From: Oceanicaulis sp. HTCC2633
GTDB lineage: Bacteria > Pseudomonadota > Alphaproteobacteria > Caulobacterales > Maricaulaceae
Length of the DNA: 64,000 nt
Reading direction: 5' to 3'
NCBI RefSeq assembly: GCF_000152745.1
Contig: NZ_CH672428.1
Span: forward strand, 864,916 to 928,915
The notes below the pieces were generated by a model. That model saw nothing but the letters and a program-made list of their open reading frames with translations. It was not told where the DNA came from and made no database searches. Below, one piece after another: positions 36,082-44,785 of the stretch (within the stretch, counting starts at the first letter, position 1; every line of letters begins with the position of its first letter). The position numbers and the translations under genes were made by a program.

Positions 36082-37617
36082 ATGCAAGTTGAAGCGCTTG
36101 TATCGCTTGCGGGGTATTTTGTCCTGATGCTGGGCATCGGGCTCTATGCCTACAAGAAATCTACTGATGACGTGTCCGGCTACATGCTGGGCGGGCGTCA
36201 ACTTCACCCGGCGGTCGGCGCGCTCTCTGCGGGCGCGTCCGACATGTCGGGCTGGATGCTGATGGGCTTGCCGGGGGCGGTGTACGTCTCTGGCCTCGGC
36301 GCAGCCTGGATCGCGGTAGGCCTCGTTATCGGGGCGTATTTCAACTATCTGCTCGTGGCTCCGCGCCTGCGCGTCTACACCGAGGTCGCTGACGACGCGA
36401 TCACCATTCCGGACTATTTCGAGAAGCGCTTCCACGACAATACGCGCGTGCTGCGCATCCTGTCGTCCGTGGTGATCGTGATCTTCTTCACCCTCTACAC
36501 CTCGTCGGGCGTGGTCGCGGGCGGCAAGCTGTTTGAAGCCAGCTTCGGCCTTGATTACCGTCTGGGCCTGTTCCTGACCGCCGGCGTGGTGATCGCCTAC
36601 ACCCTGTTCGGCGGTTTCCTGGCGGTGAGCCTGACCGACTTTGTCCAGGGCGTGATCATGTTCATCGCCCTGATCATGGTGCCCATCGTCGCCTTCACGC
36701 AGCTGGGCGGGCTCGGCGATATCGTGGAGACCACGAATGCGGTCTCCGACGTGCCCCATTACCTCTCGATGATACCGGACCCGCTCACCTCCATGAGCAT
36801 ACTGGGCATCATTTCGGCGATGAGCTGGGGGCTGGGCTATTTCGGTCAGCCGCACATCATCGTGCGCTTCATGGCGATCCGCACCCTCAAGGATGTCGCC
36901 GTGGCGCGCTGGATCGGCATGAGCTGGATGATCGTCACGGTCATCGGCGCGGTCCTGACGGGCATTTTCGGTCTCGCCTTCGTCACCCAGAACGGCGCGG
37001 TGATCGAACAGGCCCATATCGAGTTCACCGATCCCGAAACCATCTTCATCCTGATGAGCCAGATCCTGTTCCACCCGCTGGTGGGCGGCTTCCTGCTGGC
37101 GGCGATCCTGGCGGCTATCATGTCCACCATCTCCAGCCAGCTTCTGGTGTCCTCGAGCTCGCTGACGGAGGACTTCTACAAGACCTTCCTGCGTCGCAAC
37201 GCCAGCCAGAAGGAGCTCGTGCTGATCGGTCGCCTTTCGGTTCTGGTCGTATCGCTGGTGGCCATCGCGCTCGCCTTTGACCGGTCGAGCTCGATCCTCG
37301 ATCTGGTGTCCAACGCCTGGGCCGGTTTCGGCGCCGCGTTTGGTCCGCTGATCCTGTTCAGCCTGTATCGCCGCAATATGAGCCGTTCGGCCGCGATCGC
37401 CGGCATGGTGGTCGGCGCGCTTGTGGTGCTGTTCTGGCTGTATGCGCCCATCACAATCGGCGGAAACTCGCTGTCCTCGATCATGTACGAGATGGTGCCC
37501 GGCTTCATCGCCTCCACCCTCGCCATCCTGATCACGGACGCGGTCACCAAGCCGCCGCGCGGCAAGGTGAAGGAGCAATATGAGGCGATGGAAGCCCATA
37601 TCGAGGAACACGGCTAA
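36082..37617 (+). CDS. putP: Sodium/proline symporter
   Basis: A 511-residue SSS-family symporter with about 13 transmembrane helices. Motifs are DDVSGYMLGGRQLHP, LSAGASDMSGWMLMGLPG (sodium and proline site on helix 2), and GVIAYTLFGGFLAVSLTDFVQG-like sequence on helix 6. MSTISSQLLVSSSSLTEDFY includes the helix-8 serines that form the second sodium ligand set. GGGGG precedes the ATG. Its placement 54 bases after proA suggests linked proline uptake and synthesis, perhaps for osmoprotection. Confidence 0.95.
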   Translation: MQVEALVSLAGYFVLMLGIGLYAYKKSTDDVSGYMLGGRQLHPAVGALSAGASDMSGWMLMGLPGAVYVSGLGAAWIAVGLVIGAYFNYLLVAPRLRVYTEVADDAITIPDYFEKRFHDNTRVLRILSSVVIVIFFTLYTSSGVVAGGKLFEASFGLDYRLGLFLTAGVVIAYTLFGGFLAVSLTDFVQGVIMFIALIMVPIVAFTQLGGLGDIVETTNAVSDVPHYLSMIPDPLTSMSILGIISAMSWGLGYFGQPHIIVRFMAIRTLKDVAVARWIGMSWMIVTVIGAVLTGIFGLAFVTQNGAVIEQAHIEFTDPETIFILMSQILFHPLVGGFLLAAILAAIMSTISSQLLVSSSSLTEDFYKTFLRRNASQKELVLIGRLSVLVVSLVAIALAFDRSSSILDLVSNAWAGFGAAFGPLILFSLYRRNMSRSAAIAGMVVGALVVLFWLYAPITIGGNSLSSIMYEMVPGFIASTLAILITDAVTKPPRGKVKEQYEAMEAHIEEHG

Positions 37618-37643
37618 GGCGAGAGCCCATAGCTGTCACCTGA

Positions 37644-37672
37644 AACGCCGGCCTCGATGAGGCCGGCGTTTT
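37644..37672 (+). terminator. Intrinsic terminator of putP
   Basis: A 12-bp perfect stem (37644-37655 with 37659-37670), 3-base loop, then a short T-rich tail. It lies 27 bases past the putP stop. Confidence 0.85.
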
Positions 37673-37746
37673 CATCTTCAGGGTCTAACAATCATCACCG
37701 CGTCAGACCGCCACATTGCAGCAAACATCGCTGGACACCATATCAT

Positions 37747-37770
37747 TTATCAATTATCGAAACTGATAAT
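37747..37770. promoter_or_regulatory. Palindromic operator candidate shared with the SQR gene
   Basis: Two nested inverted repeats are present: TTATCA/TGATAA (37747 and 37764) and ATTATC/GATAAT (37753 and 37765). The 14-base core ATCAATTATCGAAA (37749-37762) recurs exactly at 39443-39456 upstream of the sulfide:quinone reductase. The site is 13 bases ahead of the DUF2892 gene start. A sulfide-responsive ArsR-type repressor (BigR/SqrR) is a guess. Confidence 0.6.
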
Positions 37771-37783
37771 AAATGAGGCCAAC

Positions 37784-37987
37784 ATGACCATCGGACGCGC
37801 AGTCACCCTTCTGGCCGGGACCATGATCCTGGTCTCCCTTCTGCTGTCACAGCTCTACAGCCCGTACTGGCTGTTGCTGACGGCGTTCGTGGGGCTGAAC
37901 CTTGTCCAGTCCAGCTTCACGGGCTTTTGTCCCGCCGCCATGATCTTCAAGCTCATGGGGGTGAAGCCTGGCGGCGCCTTTTCCTAG
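37784..37987 (+). CDS. DUF2892 (YgaP-like) membrane protein
   Basis: A 67-residue protein with two transmembrane helices and the DUF2892 motif FTGFCPAAMIFKLMGVK. Its Cys is on the membrane edge, as in the C-terminal part of rhodanese YgaP. GAGG precedes the ATG. Such proteins are often coexpressed with sulfide oxidation genes, and a sulfide:quinone reductase lies convergently downstream with the same upstream motif. Confidence 0.9.
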   Translation: MTIGRAVTLLAGTMILVSLLLSQLYSPYWLLLTAFVGLNLVQSSFTGFCPAAMIFKLMGVKPGGAFS

Positions 37988-38014
37988 AAGGTTCGCCCCA
38001 GTCGTCAGGCGAGA

Positions 38015-38044
38015 AGCCCCGGCGTCCCCCACGCCGGGGTTTTT
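38015..38044 (+). terminator. Intrinsic terminator between DUF2892 and SQR genes
   Basis: A 9-bp stem (38017-38025 with 38031-38039), 5-base loop, followed by five T residues on the + strand. It may also serve the convergent SQR gene. Confidence 0.9.
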
Positions 38045-38055
38045 CTTGTCCGCCG

Positions 38056-39339
38056 TCAGGCCTGACTGTCGCGCACCTTGGTGATGCCCAGCATGTCCAG
38101 CATCATGCGCTCATAGAAGGGTTCGCTGACCCCGCGACGCATCTTGCCCATGAAATAGCCTTCGAACGCCGCTTTCGCCATGTGCACCCAGCGCCCTTCC
38201 ATGGCCCAGTTCACATTGCGCGGCGGGATTTGCGGCATGGCGACGAAGGCGACTCCGCCATCGCCGAAGTCCGCGATGCAGACCGCGTTCCAGGTGGATT
38301 CATGCTTCATCGGACGCCCGTCAATCAGGGCGCGGATATTCTGCGCGGCGGCGCGCACCATGGATTCGATCATGAAACCGGTCTTCGGCACGCCGACTGG
38401 CACCGGATAGCTCGCCACCGGCGGGATCGCGACGCAGACCCCGACCGAGAAGATGTTCGGCCAGTTTGGGTTCTGCTGATGGCGATCCACCAGCACGAAA
38501 CCCTTCTCGTTCACCAGCCCCTCGACGCCGAAGACCGCATCCACGCCCTTGAAGGCGGGCAGCACCATGGAATGCTTGAAGGGCAGCGCGTGTGTCTCGA
38601 CAACCTCGCCCTTGCGGCCAACCTCCTCCACATGCATCAGCCCCGCCTCCACTTTGGTGATGCGAGCGGAGGTGATGAACCGGATCGACCGCTGGCGAAG
38701 CTCATGCTCCAGCAGCCCCTTGGTGTCACCGACCCCGTCCAGGCCCAGATGGCCGATATAGGGTTCCGAGGTCACGAAGGTCATGGGCACCTGATCGCGG
38801 ATCTTCTTGCGCCGCAGATCGGTTTCCAGCGTGAAGACATGCTCGTAGGCCGGACCGAAGCAGGACGCGCCCTGGACGGCGCCGACAATCACCGGTCCGG
38901 GGTCTTCGACCAGCCTTTGCCAATCTTCATAGGCCGTCTCGGCATGGTTCACATGGCAGACCGACTGGGTGTGGCCGCCATGGGGCCCAAGCCCTTCAAT
39001 GGCGTCGAAATCCAGCTTGGGTCCGGTGGCGATGACCAGATAGTCGTAATGCACGCTCTCGCCATTGCTCAGGGCGATTTCATTGCGCTCGGGATGGACC
39101 TTGCTGGCGGCGGAATGGATGAACGCGATGCCGCGCTTTTTCAGCAAGGGGCCCAACTCGATCTTGATCTGCTCGGCCTCGCGCCAGCCCACCGCCACCC
39201 AGGGGTTGGAGGGGGTGAAGTGAAAGGTCGATGAATCGCTGATCACCGTGATGGTGTCCGACTTGCGCATCTGTTCGCGCGCTTCGAACGCCATGGGCAA
39301 ACCGCCCAGTCCGGCGCCCAGAATTACGATATCCGCCAT
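38056..39339 (-). CDS. sqr: Type I sulfide:quinone reductase
   Basis: SQR oxidises sulfide to polysulfide/persulfide and passes electrons through FAD to quinone at the membrane. The 427-residue protein starts at 39339 (GGGAGG upstream) with the FAD motif ILGAGLGGLPMAFE. Cys128 (SVCHVNH), Cys160 (GASCFGPAYE) and Cys354 (NAVCIADFG) line up with the three essential cysteines of the Rhodobacter capsulatus enzyme (127, 159, 353), which has the same length. VPVGVPKTGFMIESM is also typical. The shared upstream motif suggests sulfide induction. Confidence 0.92.
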   Translation of the reverse strand: MADIVILGAGLGGLPMAFEAREQMRKSDTITVISDSSTFHFTPSNPWVAVGWREAEQIKIELGPLLKKRGIAFIHSAASKVHPERNEIALSNGESVHYDYLVIATGPKLDFDAIEGLGPHGGHTQSVCHVNHAETAYEDWQRLVEDPGPVIVGAVQGASCFGPAYEHVFTLETDLRRKKIRDQVPMTFVTSEPYIGHLGLDGVGDTKGLLEHELRQRSIRFITSARITKVEAGLMHVEEVGRKGEVVETHALPFKHSMVLPAFKGVDAVFGVEGLVNEKGFVLVDRHQQNPNWPNIFSVGVCVAIPPVASYPVPVGVPKTGFMIESMVRAAAQNIRALIDGRPMKHESTWNAVCIADFGDGGVAFVAMPQIPPRNVNWAMEGRWVHMAKAAFEGYFMGKMRRGVSEPFYERMMLDMLGITKVRDSQA

Positions 39340-39440
39340 ATCATGCCTCCCGATCCCTGCGTCGCTTCCTGATGAAGGCGCATCTGTTTTGGGAAAGCAT
39401 CGACCTCGTGGTCCGGCAGCGCCATTAGGCAGATCGTCGC

Positions 39441-39460
39441 ATATCAATTATCGAAAGTGT
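39441..39460. promoter_or_regulatory. Second copy of the sulfide-regulon motif, upstream of sqr
   Basis: ATCAATTATCGAAA at 39443-39456 is identical to the core at 37749-37762. It sits 104 bases ahead of the sqr start and 7 bases before the end of the convergent-side patatin gene, with inverted orientation relative to sqr. The flanks are less symmetric than at the DUF2892 copy. Confidence 0.55.
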
Positions 39461-39466
39461 ATAGGG

Positions 39467-41668
39467 TTAGAAGGAGCCGCCCACATGCAGGAAGACGCCG
39501 CCTGCTCCCTCCTCTCCCACGCCGCCGCCCAGGATCACCGGCCCCAAGACGGTGTCGAGCCCCAGATAGACTGCGCCGGAATAGGTCGCGCCGGCCTCAC
39601 CCGGCCCCAAAATGTCCAGCTCCACATGGGCCGCCTCCAGAAGGACGCCCACATAGACTGGCATGTTGAAGACGGCGCCCGTCCGGTCGAGACGCTGATA
39701 CGCCTCGAGCGACCCATAGACATAGCCGTTGGTCGGAATGGCGTTCTGGGCATAGGCGGAGAGGGACCGGAAGCCTCCCAGCGTGATCAGGTCTATGGGA
39801 TCGTCATTCGCGTTGCGAACCTCGCCGGCGCGCACGCTGGCCAGAAGATGGCTCTGACCCAGTGAGAAAGCGCGCAGAGCGGAGGCCTGAAGCTGGACGG
39901 TGTCCGAGCCCTCATCCCCGATGCTGTAAAGCTGGAACGCCTCACCGCTCAGCGCCATGCCGTGCGTCGGCCAGCTCACATGATCCAGCGTATCCACGCG
40001 CACCCCGCCTCCGAAACCGGCCAGGGTGTAGACCAGAGGATCGAGCTCGCCGAGCAGGGACACCTTGCTTTCCGTGCGTCCTCGCCGCATCTCGCCGCCC
40101 GCATAGACCACCCCCCAATCTCCCAGCTCGCGCCCGAAACGCAGGCGAGCCCCGGCCTTCTGATCCCAGAACTCGGCGACGCGCAGATCCCCGATATTGA
40201 GCGGGATCTGCTCGCCTTCATAATAAAGGCTCGGCTCGTAGAAATAGCGCCCGGCTGCGCCGAAAGGCTGCTGAAGCACGGCTTCAAGCCCGTTGGTCGT
40301 GCCGAGCTCAAGCGACAGGCTGAAATCGCCTCCATGATGGGAAAAGGGGCGTCGCGAATAGCGCGCCAGCACCGAGAAGGTGGAATCTCCTGCAAACGTA
40401 TTGGACAGGCGCACGCCGCCCTCGAGCTGGGAGCGCCCGATATCACGCTCATCCACCATCAGGACGAGCCCCTGCCCGTCCTGCGCCAGATCCGCCTCTC
40501 CCAGCGCACCGAACGCCGTCAGGGCATTCAGACGCCGCGACAGCAGAGCCTCGTCATCCTCCAGCGCCGGGCGCACATTGGCGCGCGCGCTCAGCAGCGT
40601 GTCGTTCAGAGGCGTGTTATTGATCACCCGCAACTCCGCATCCGCCATCTGGGCGGGATGGGTGCGCGCGATGTCCCTGGTCCGGCGGGGCGCCGCCAGA
40701 TCCGCTATGGCGCGCAGCCGGGTCTCATGGCGCCGGGCTTCCTGCTCGCCGGCCGCCACGCCACGAGATGCGCGCTCGAACGTGGTGGTGCTCAAGCCCT
40801 CAAGGGAGGGCGACAGCAGCAGGTCATCGCCGTCCAGGCGCGCCACATCCTCCTGCCGATTGCGCCAGACCGAGACGCGGATCAGCTGTTGCAGTGTGTC
40901 CGCCATGGACGGGGAGGCCGTGGGCGCTGGCGGTTCGACCGTGGTGTCGATCGCGATGATGATGTCCGCGCCCATCGCCTGAGCCATCTGCACGGGCAAT
41001 TGCGCGGCCATACCGCCATCCACATACAGCGCACCATCGATCTCACGCGGCTGAAAGGCGCCCGGCACGGCCATGCTGGCGAGCATGGCCTGCACGAGAT
41101 CGCCCGAGGACAGCGCCACCGGGTCACCAGTCGCGAAATCCGTCACCACGGCCCGATAAGGCACGGCGAGCGCATCGAAGTCGGCATCCAGCGGCACGTG
41201 GAAGGTCAGTTGCCGGAAATGGCGGCGTAGCCCCCGCATGGAGCGTATGCCGCCGGGCAATCGGATGCCGTCATCGCCCAGCCCGATCAGCGCGCCGGTC
41301 AGATAGTCCGCCGAGCGTTCAGACTGCAGATAGGACTGGTCCTCACGCGGCGGGCGTCCGCCGAGCACCTCGGCCCAGTCGGTATAAACGAAGATGTCCG
41401 CGATTTCGGCGGCTGAATATCCGGAGGCGTACAGACCACCGACGACCGCCCCCATGGAGGTGCCGACCACGCAGTGAACCGGCACGCCAAGCTCCTCGAT
41501 CACCTTCAGGGCGCCGATCTGGGTGCTGGCCAGCGCTCCGCCGCCGCTGAGCACCAGCGCCACATCCGGCCCGTCGGCATCATCAAAATCGCAAGCCTGG
41601 GCGGACATGGTGAAAGATGTCGCCAGCAACAGACCGCTCAGAGCGGCCCTGAAGAAAGATAAACTCAT
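39467..41668 (-). CDS. Patatin-like phospholipase fused to an Omp85-type beta-barrel (type Vd-like)
   Basis: A 733-residue outer membrane protein with signal peptide (to about residue 25). The patatin domain (about 30-300) has the oxyanion loop SGGGALAS, the nucleophile GTSMGAVVGG and the catalytic DGG (YVDGGMAAQ). A linker with a POTRA-like segment (about 350-420) leads to a C-terminal surface-antigen barrel ending in VFLHVGGSF, with a terminal aromatic. This is the PlpD layout: a phospholipase delivered by its own barrel. Whether it is released or stays surface-bound is not visible. Confidence 0.9.
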   Translation of the reverse strand: MSLSFFRAALSGLLLATSFTMSAQACDFDDADGPDVALVLSGGGALASTQIGALKVIEELGVPVHCVVGTSMGAVVGGLYASGYSAAEIADIFVYTDWAEVLGGRPPREDQSYLQSERSADYLTGALIGLGDDGIRLPGGIRSMRGLRRHFRQLTFHVPLDADFDALAVPYRAVVTDFATGDPVALSSGDLVQAMLASMAVPGAFQPREIDGALYVDGGMAAQLPVQMAQAMGADIIIAIDTTVEPPAPTASPSMADTLQQLIRVSVWRNRQEDVARLDGDDLLLSPSLEGLSTTTFERASRGVAAGEQEARRHETRLRAIADLAAPRRTRDIARTHPAQMADAELRVINNTPLNDTLLSARANVRPALEDDEALLSRRLNALTAFGALGEADLAQDGQGLVLMVDERDIGRSQLEGGVRLSNTFAGDSTFSVLARYSRRPFSHHGGDFSLSLELGTTNGLEAVLQQPFGAAGRYFYEPSLYYEGEQIPLNIGDLRVAEFWDQKAGARLRFGRELGDWGVVYAGGEMRRGRTESKVSLLGELDPLVYTLAGFGGGVRVDTLDHVSWPTHGMALSGEAFQLYSIGDEGSDTVQLQASALRAFSLGQSHLLASVRAGEVRNANDDPIDLITLGGFRSLSAYAQNAIPTNGYVYGSLEAYQRLDRTGAVFNMPVYVGVLLEAAHVELDILGPGEAGATYSGAVYLGLDTVLGPVILGGGVGEEGAGGVFLHVGGSF

Positions 41669-41763
41669 GGTGTGCGTCCCCGCCTCGGCCTGCGTCCCGA
41701 CAGGCCGGGCAGGTTCTTATGCACGAATCCGGCGAAAAAGCGGCCTGCCGGAAAACAGGCGAA

Positions 41764-43596
41764 TCACGCCAGCTCGCCTGCCTCCGCCTGACGTCGCCAC
41801 ATAGCGGCGTAGCGCCCCTCACGGCCAAGCAGGGCGGCATGATCGCCCTGCTCTGCAACATGACCGTCTTCCAGAACGATGATCTGGTCCGCCTTGGCGA
41901 TGGTGGACAGGCGATGCGCCACCGCAATGGTGGTGCGCCCGCGCGCGGCCTCGGCCAGGGCGGCCTGAACCTCGCTCTCGGTCTCGGAATCCAGCGCCGA
42001 TGTGGCTTCATCGAGAATGAGAATGGGCGGGTTCTTCAGGATCGCCCGGGCGACGCCCACCCGCTGCTTCTCGCCGCCGGAAAGCTTCAGCCCCCGCTCA
42101 CCGACCCGGGTCTCAAGACCCTTGGGCAAGGAGCGGACGAAATCGCCCAGCCGCGCCCGCTCGACCGCATCCCAGAGCGCGTCCTCATCCGCTTCGGGAT
42201 GACCATACAGGATGTTCTCGCGCAGGGTGTCGTTGAACAGGACCACATCCTGCGGCACCAGCCCCAAGGCGTTACGCAGGCTCGACTGGGTGACGCCGGC
42301 AATGTCCTGACCGTCGATCAGCACCCGGCCTTCATCCGGGTCATAGAAGCGGAACAGGAGGCGCAGAAGCGTGGACTTGCCCGCTCCGGAAGGACCAGCA
42401 AGTCCGACAAAGCTGCCCGGCGCGATCTCGAAGCTCACCTCGGAGACAGACCGATCGCGCCCGTCATGGGCGAAGCTGACGCCCTCGAACCTGACCCCGC
42501 CGCCCTTCAGGACGAGCGCAGGTGCATCAGGCTTGTCGGCGACTTCAGGCTTGAGCTTCAGGGTCTGGAACAGGCGTTCGAGGTCCACGCTCGCCTGTTT
42601 GATCTCGCGATAGGCCCAGCCCAGGATGTTCAGCGGCTGGTATACATTCATCAGCATCAGCGTCAGAGCCGCCACATCGCCCGCTTCCAGCTGACCATTG
42701 AGCACCTTGTAGGCGCCCGTCAGCGCCACCGCCAGCAAACCGCCATTCATGATCGCGGCCTGAGCCGCATTCAGTCCGGCAAGACTTTGCTGGGACTTGG
42801 ACGCCGCCTCGGCATAGCGCTTTTTCGCTGTATCAAAACGATCCGCTTCGCGCTGCTCGGCGGCAAACGCCTTCACCGTCTCGAAATTGGTCAGGGTATC
42901 GACGGCGCGGGCGTTCACCTCGGTGTCCGCCTCGTTCATCTGGCGACGCAGCTTCACCCGCCATTCTGTCATCAAACCGGTGATGACCGCATAGGCGATC
43001 ACCGCCACCACGATGATCACCGAGAACGCCCAGCCATAGAGCACGGCCGCGACGATGGCGGCGAGTGACAGCTCGACCAGTGCGGGCAGGATGTTGAAGA
43101 CCAGAAAGCGCAGCAGGAAATCGACGGCGTTTGCGCCGCGATCAATGATGCGGTTCATCGCGCCAGTGCGCTTGGTCTGGTGAAAGCTCAGCGACAGGGT
43201 CTGCACATGCGCAAACCCCTGCACGGCGGTCAGACGCTGAGCGTCCTGGGAGACCGGCGCAAAGATGGCGTCGCGCAATTGCGGCGCGCCCGTGGAGGCG
43301 AAGCGCAGCAAACCGTAGGCGAGAAACATGATCGCTGCGGACCAGAACAGGCCGCTCGCCATCGCGCCGTTTGAGACCCCGCGGGTCAGCACGTTCACGC
43401 CCTCGCCAAACGCGATCGGCGAGGCGACGGCGAAGCCCTTGGAGGCGAGCGTGATCAGGAAGGCGATCGCCATGCGCGGGCGCCAGCGCCGCATGTCGTC
43501 CGACGCCAGAATGGCGAGCAGGCGTGAAATGGCCTCCCCCAGACGCCCTTCGGGTGCAGGGCCTTCTGTGGGATTGGCGGAATCATGATGTCGCAT
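41764..43596 (-). CDS. Atm1/HMT1-type ABC exporter
   Basis: A 610-residue half-transporter with six transmembrane helices (about 40-320) and a C-terminal ATPase. Walker A is GPSGAGKSTLLRL, the signature is LSGGEKQRVGVARAI and Walker B is ILILDEATSALD, with the switch His in VAHRLSTI. The coupling region HVQTLSLSFHQTKRTGAMNRIIDRG is diagnostic of Atm1-like proteins, which export glutathione-linked persulfide or metal species. It has an AGGGCTCC ribosome site. Confidence 0.92.
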   Translation of the reverse strand: MRHHDSANPTEGPAPEGRLGEAISRLLAILASDDMRRWRPRMAIAFLITLASKGFAVASPIAFGEGVNVLTRGVSNGAMASGLFWSAAIMFLAYGLLRFASTGAPQLRDAIFAPVSQDAQRLTAVQGFAHVQTLSLSFHQTKRTGAMNRIIDRGANAVDFLLRFLVFNILPALVELSLAAIVAAVLYGWAFSVIIVVAVIAYAVITGLMTEWRVKLRRQMNEADTEVNARAVDTLTNFETVKAFAAEQREADRFDTAKKRYAEAASKSQQSLAGLNAAQAAIMNGGLLAVALTGAYKVLNGQLEAGDVAALTLMLMNVYQPLNILGWAYREIKQASVDLERLFQTLKLKPEVADKPDAPALVLKGGGVRFEGVSFAHDGRDRSVSEVSFEIAPGSFVGLAGPSGAGKSTLLRLLFRFYDPDEGRVLIDGQDIAGVTQSSLRNALGLVPQDVVLFNDTLRENILYGHPEADEDALWDAVERARLGDFVRSLPKGLETRVGERGLKLSGGEKQRVGVARAILKNPPILILDEATSALDSETESEVQAALAEAARGRTTIAVAHRLSTIAKADQIIVLEDGHVAEQGDHAALLGREGRYAAMWRRQAEAGELA

Positions 43597-43620
43597 GGAG
43601 CCCTATTTAGGGCGAAGGAC

Positions 43621-43641
43621 GGGGCGGCGCCATGCCGCCCC
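43621..43641 (-). terminator. GC-rich hairpin between LysM gene and ABC exporter
   Basis: An 8-bp perfect stem (43621-43628 with 43634-43641) directly after the LysM gene stop on the minus strand. There is no T-run, so it may attenuate rather than terminate. Confidence 0.4.
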
Positions 43642-43646
43642 GGCGC

Positions 43647-44645
43647 TTATTGCTGGGGTTCGTCGTCAGACTGTTCATCCGGGGCGTTGAACACCTGGCC
43701 GGGATAGATCAGGTCCGGGTCGCGGATCTGGTCGCGATTGGCCTCGTAGATCACGGTGTATTGCAAGCCCTCGCCATAGAGACGACGGGCGATCCGCCAG
43801 AGCGAATTGCCGGGCTGGACAATGACGCGGCCCGATTGCTGAGCGGCGCGCGCGGCTTCGGGCTCAGCGCGTTCGAAAGGCAGAACGATGACGGCGGTCA
43901 CCCGGCCATCGGCGTCCAGCTGGTCCACCTGCAGATCATAGACGCCCGGCGCGAACGCCGATCCGGCGCGGATCACCCAGCGCCCGGCGTCATCGGTGGT
44001 GGTGCGGCCCACCACTTCGCCATCGGCCAGAACGCGCACATCCGCCCCCGGCTCGGCGCGGCCGGCGAAAATCACGGCGCCGCTTTCGTCATAATCCACC
44101 GTGGACAGTGACAGCGGTCCGACCGTCAAACCGTCGAACGGGCCCTGCAGCACGCGACTGGCTTCACCCGGACGGCCCAGCACCACAAGCGGGGTCTCGT
44201 CCCGGCCCTCGGGCACGGAGACGACCACGACCTGATCGGAGCGGATTTCCTGTCCGGCGGGCGTAATCATCAGAAGCGACAATTCCACCGAACCGGCCGG
44301 CAGCGGACGGTCCACGATCATCACCCATTCGCCCGCATTATCGATGGCGACCCGCGCAATCTCCTCTTCGCCCACCATCAGCACGACCTGTGAGCCCGGC
44401 GCGCCCCGGCCAGCGACGACCGCGGTGCCGCGCGGATCCACGCGCACAATATCGAAGGTGGGCGGGATCAGGGCTGACGCTTCCTGGCTGGATTGAGCCT
44501 GGGCATCAGACGAGTCCGTCACCGCCGGCGTCTCCGGCGTGCTGATCACGCCAGGCCCTGGACGCATGACGATGAAGACCGCCGCCGCGGCGACGGCGAT
44601 GATCAGAAGGGCTGTTGCAATCAGAAAGGACCGCGTTGCGGCCAT
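43647..44645 (-). CDS. Membrane-anchored LysM protein with Ig-like region
   Basis: A 332-residue protein read from the ATG at 44643-44645 (GAGGAG upstream). One N-terminal transmembrane helix (FLIATALLIIAVAAAAVFIV) is followed by tandem beta-rich units with TAVVAGRGAPGSQVVLMV and AVIFAGRAEPGADVRVLA, which look like bacterial Ig-like repeats. The C-terminal LysM domain has QPGNSLWRIARRLYGEG and DPDLIYPGQVF. Such proteins sit in the periplasm bound to peptidoglycan. Its role is unknown. Confidence 0.88.
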   Translation of the reverse strand: MAATRSFLIATALLIIAVAAAAVFIVMRPGPGVISTPETPAVTDSSDAQAQSSQEASALIPPTFDIVRVDPRGTAVVAGRGAPGSQVVLMVGEEEIARVAIDNAGEWVMIVDRPLPAGSVELSLLMITPAGQEIRSDQVVVVSVPEGRDETPLVVLGRPGEASRVLQGPFDGLTVGPLSLSTVDYDESGAVIFAGRAEPGADVRVLADGEVVGRTTTDDAGRWVIRAGSAFAPGVYDLQVDQLDADGRVTAVIVLPFERAEPEAARAAQQSGRVIVQPGNSLWRIARRLYGEGLQYTVIYEANRDQIRDPDLIYPGQVFNAPDEQSDDEPQQ

Positions 44646-44785
44646 GAGCGTGCTCCTCACGTTCTGACGGGTCGGCACTGCTATGCAAGCCTCGCGCCGG
44701 ATGCGCCATCTTGGTAATGCTGGACGTCTCGTCTGTACGTTTCAATCCGCGTTTGCAGACTTTATCGAAAATTTGTGAGGCGAAA

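Noticed and set aside
35854-37611. A 585-residue open frame on the minus strand
   Set aside because: It is antisense to the end of proA and to putP, with an Arg/His/Asp-rich composition typical of shadows in GC-rich DNA.
39962-41230. A 422-residue + strand frame
   Set aside because: It is antisense to the patatin-barrel gene, which has signal peptide and catalytic motifs.
41719-43068. A 449-residue + strand frame
   Set aside because: It is antisense to the ABC exporter; Walker and signature motifs are on the other strand.
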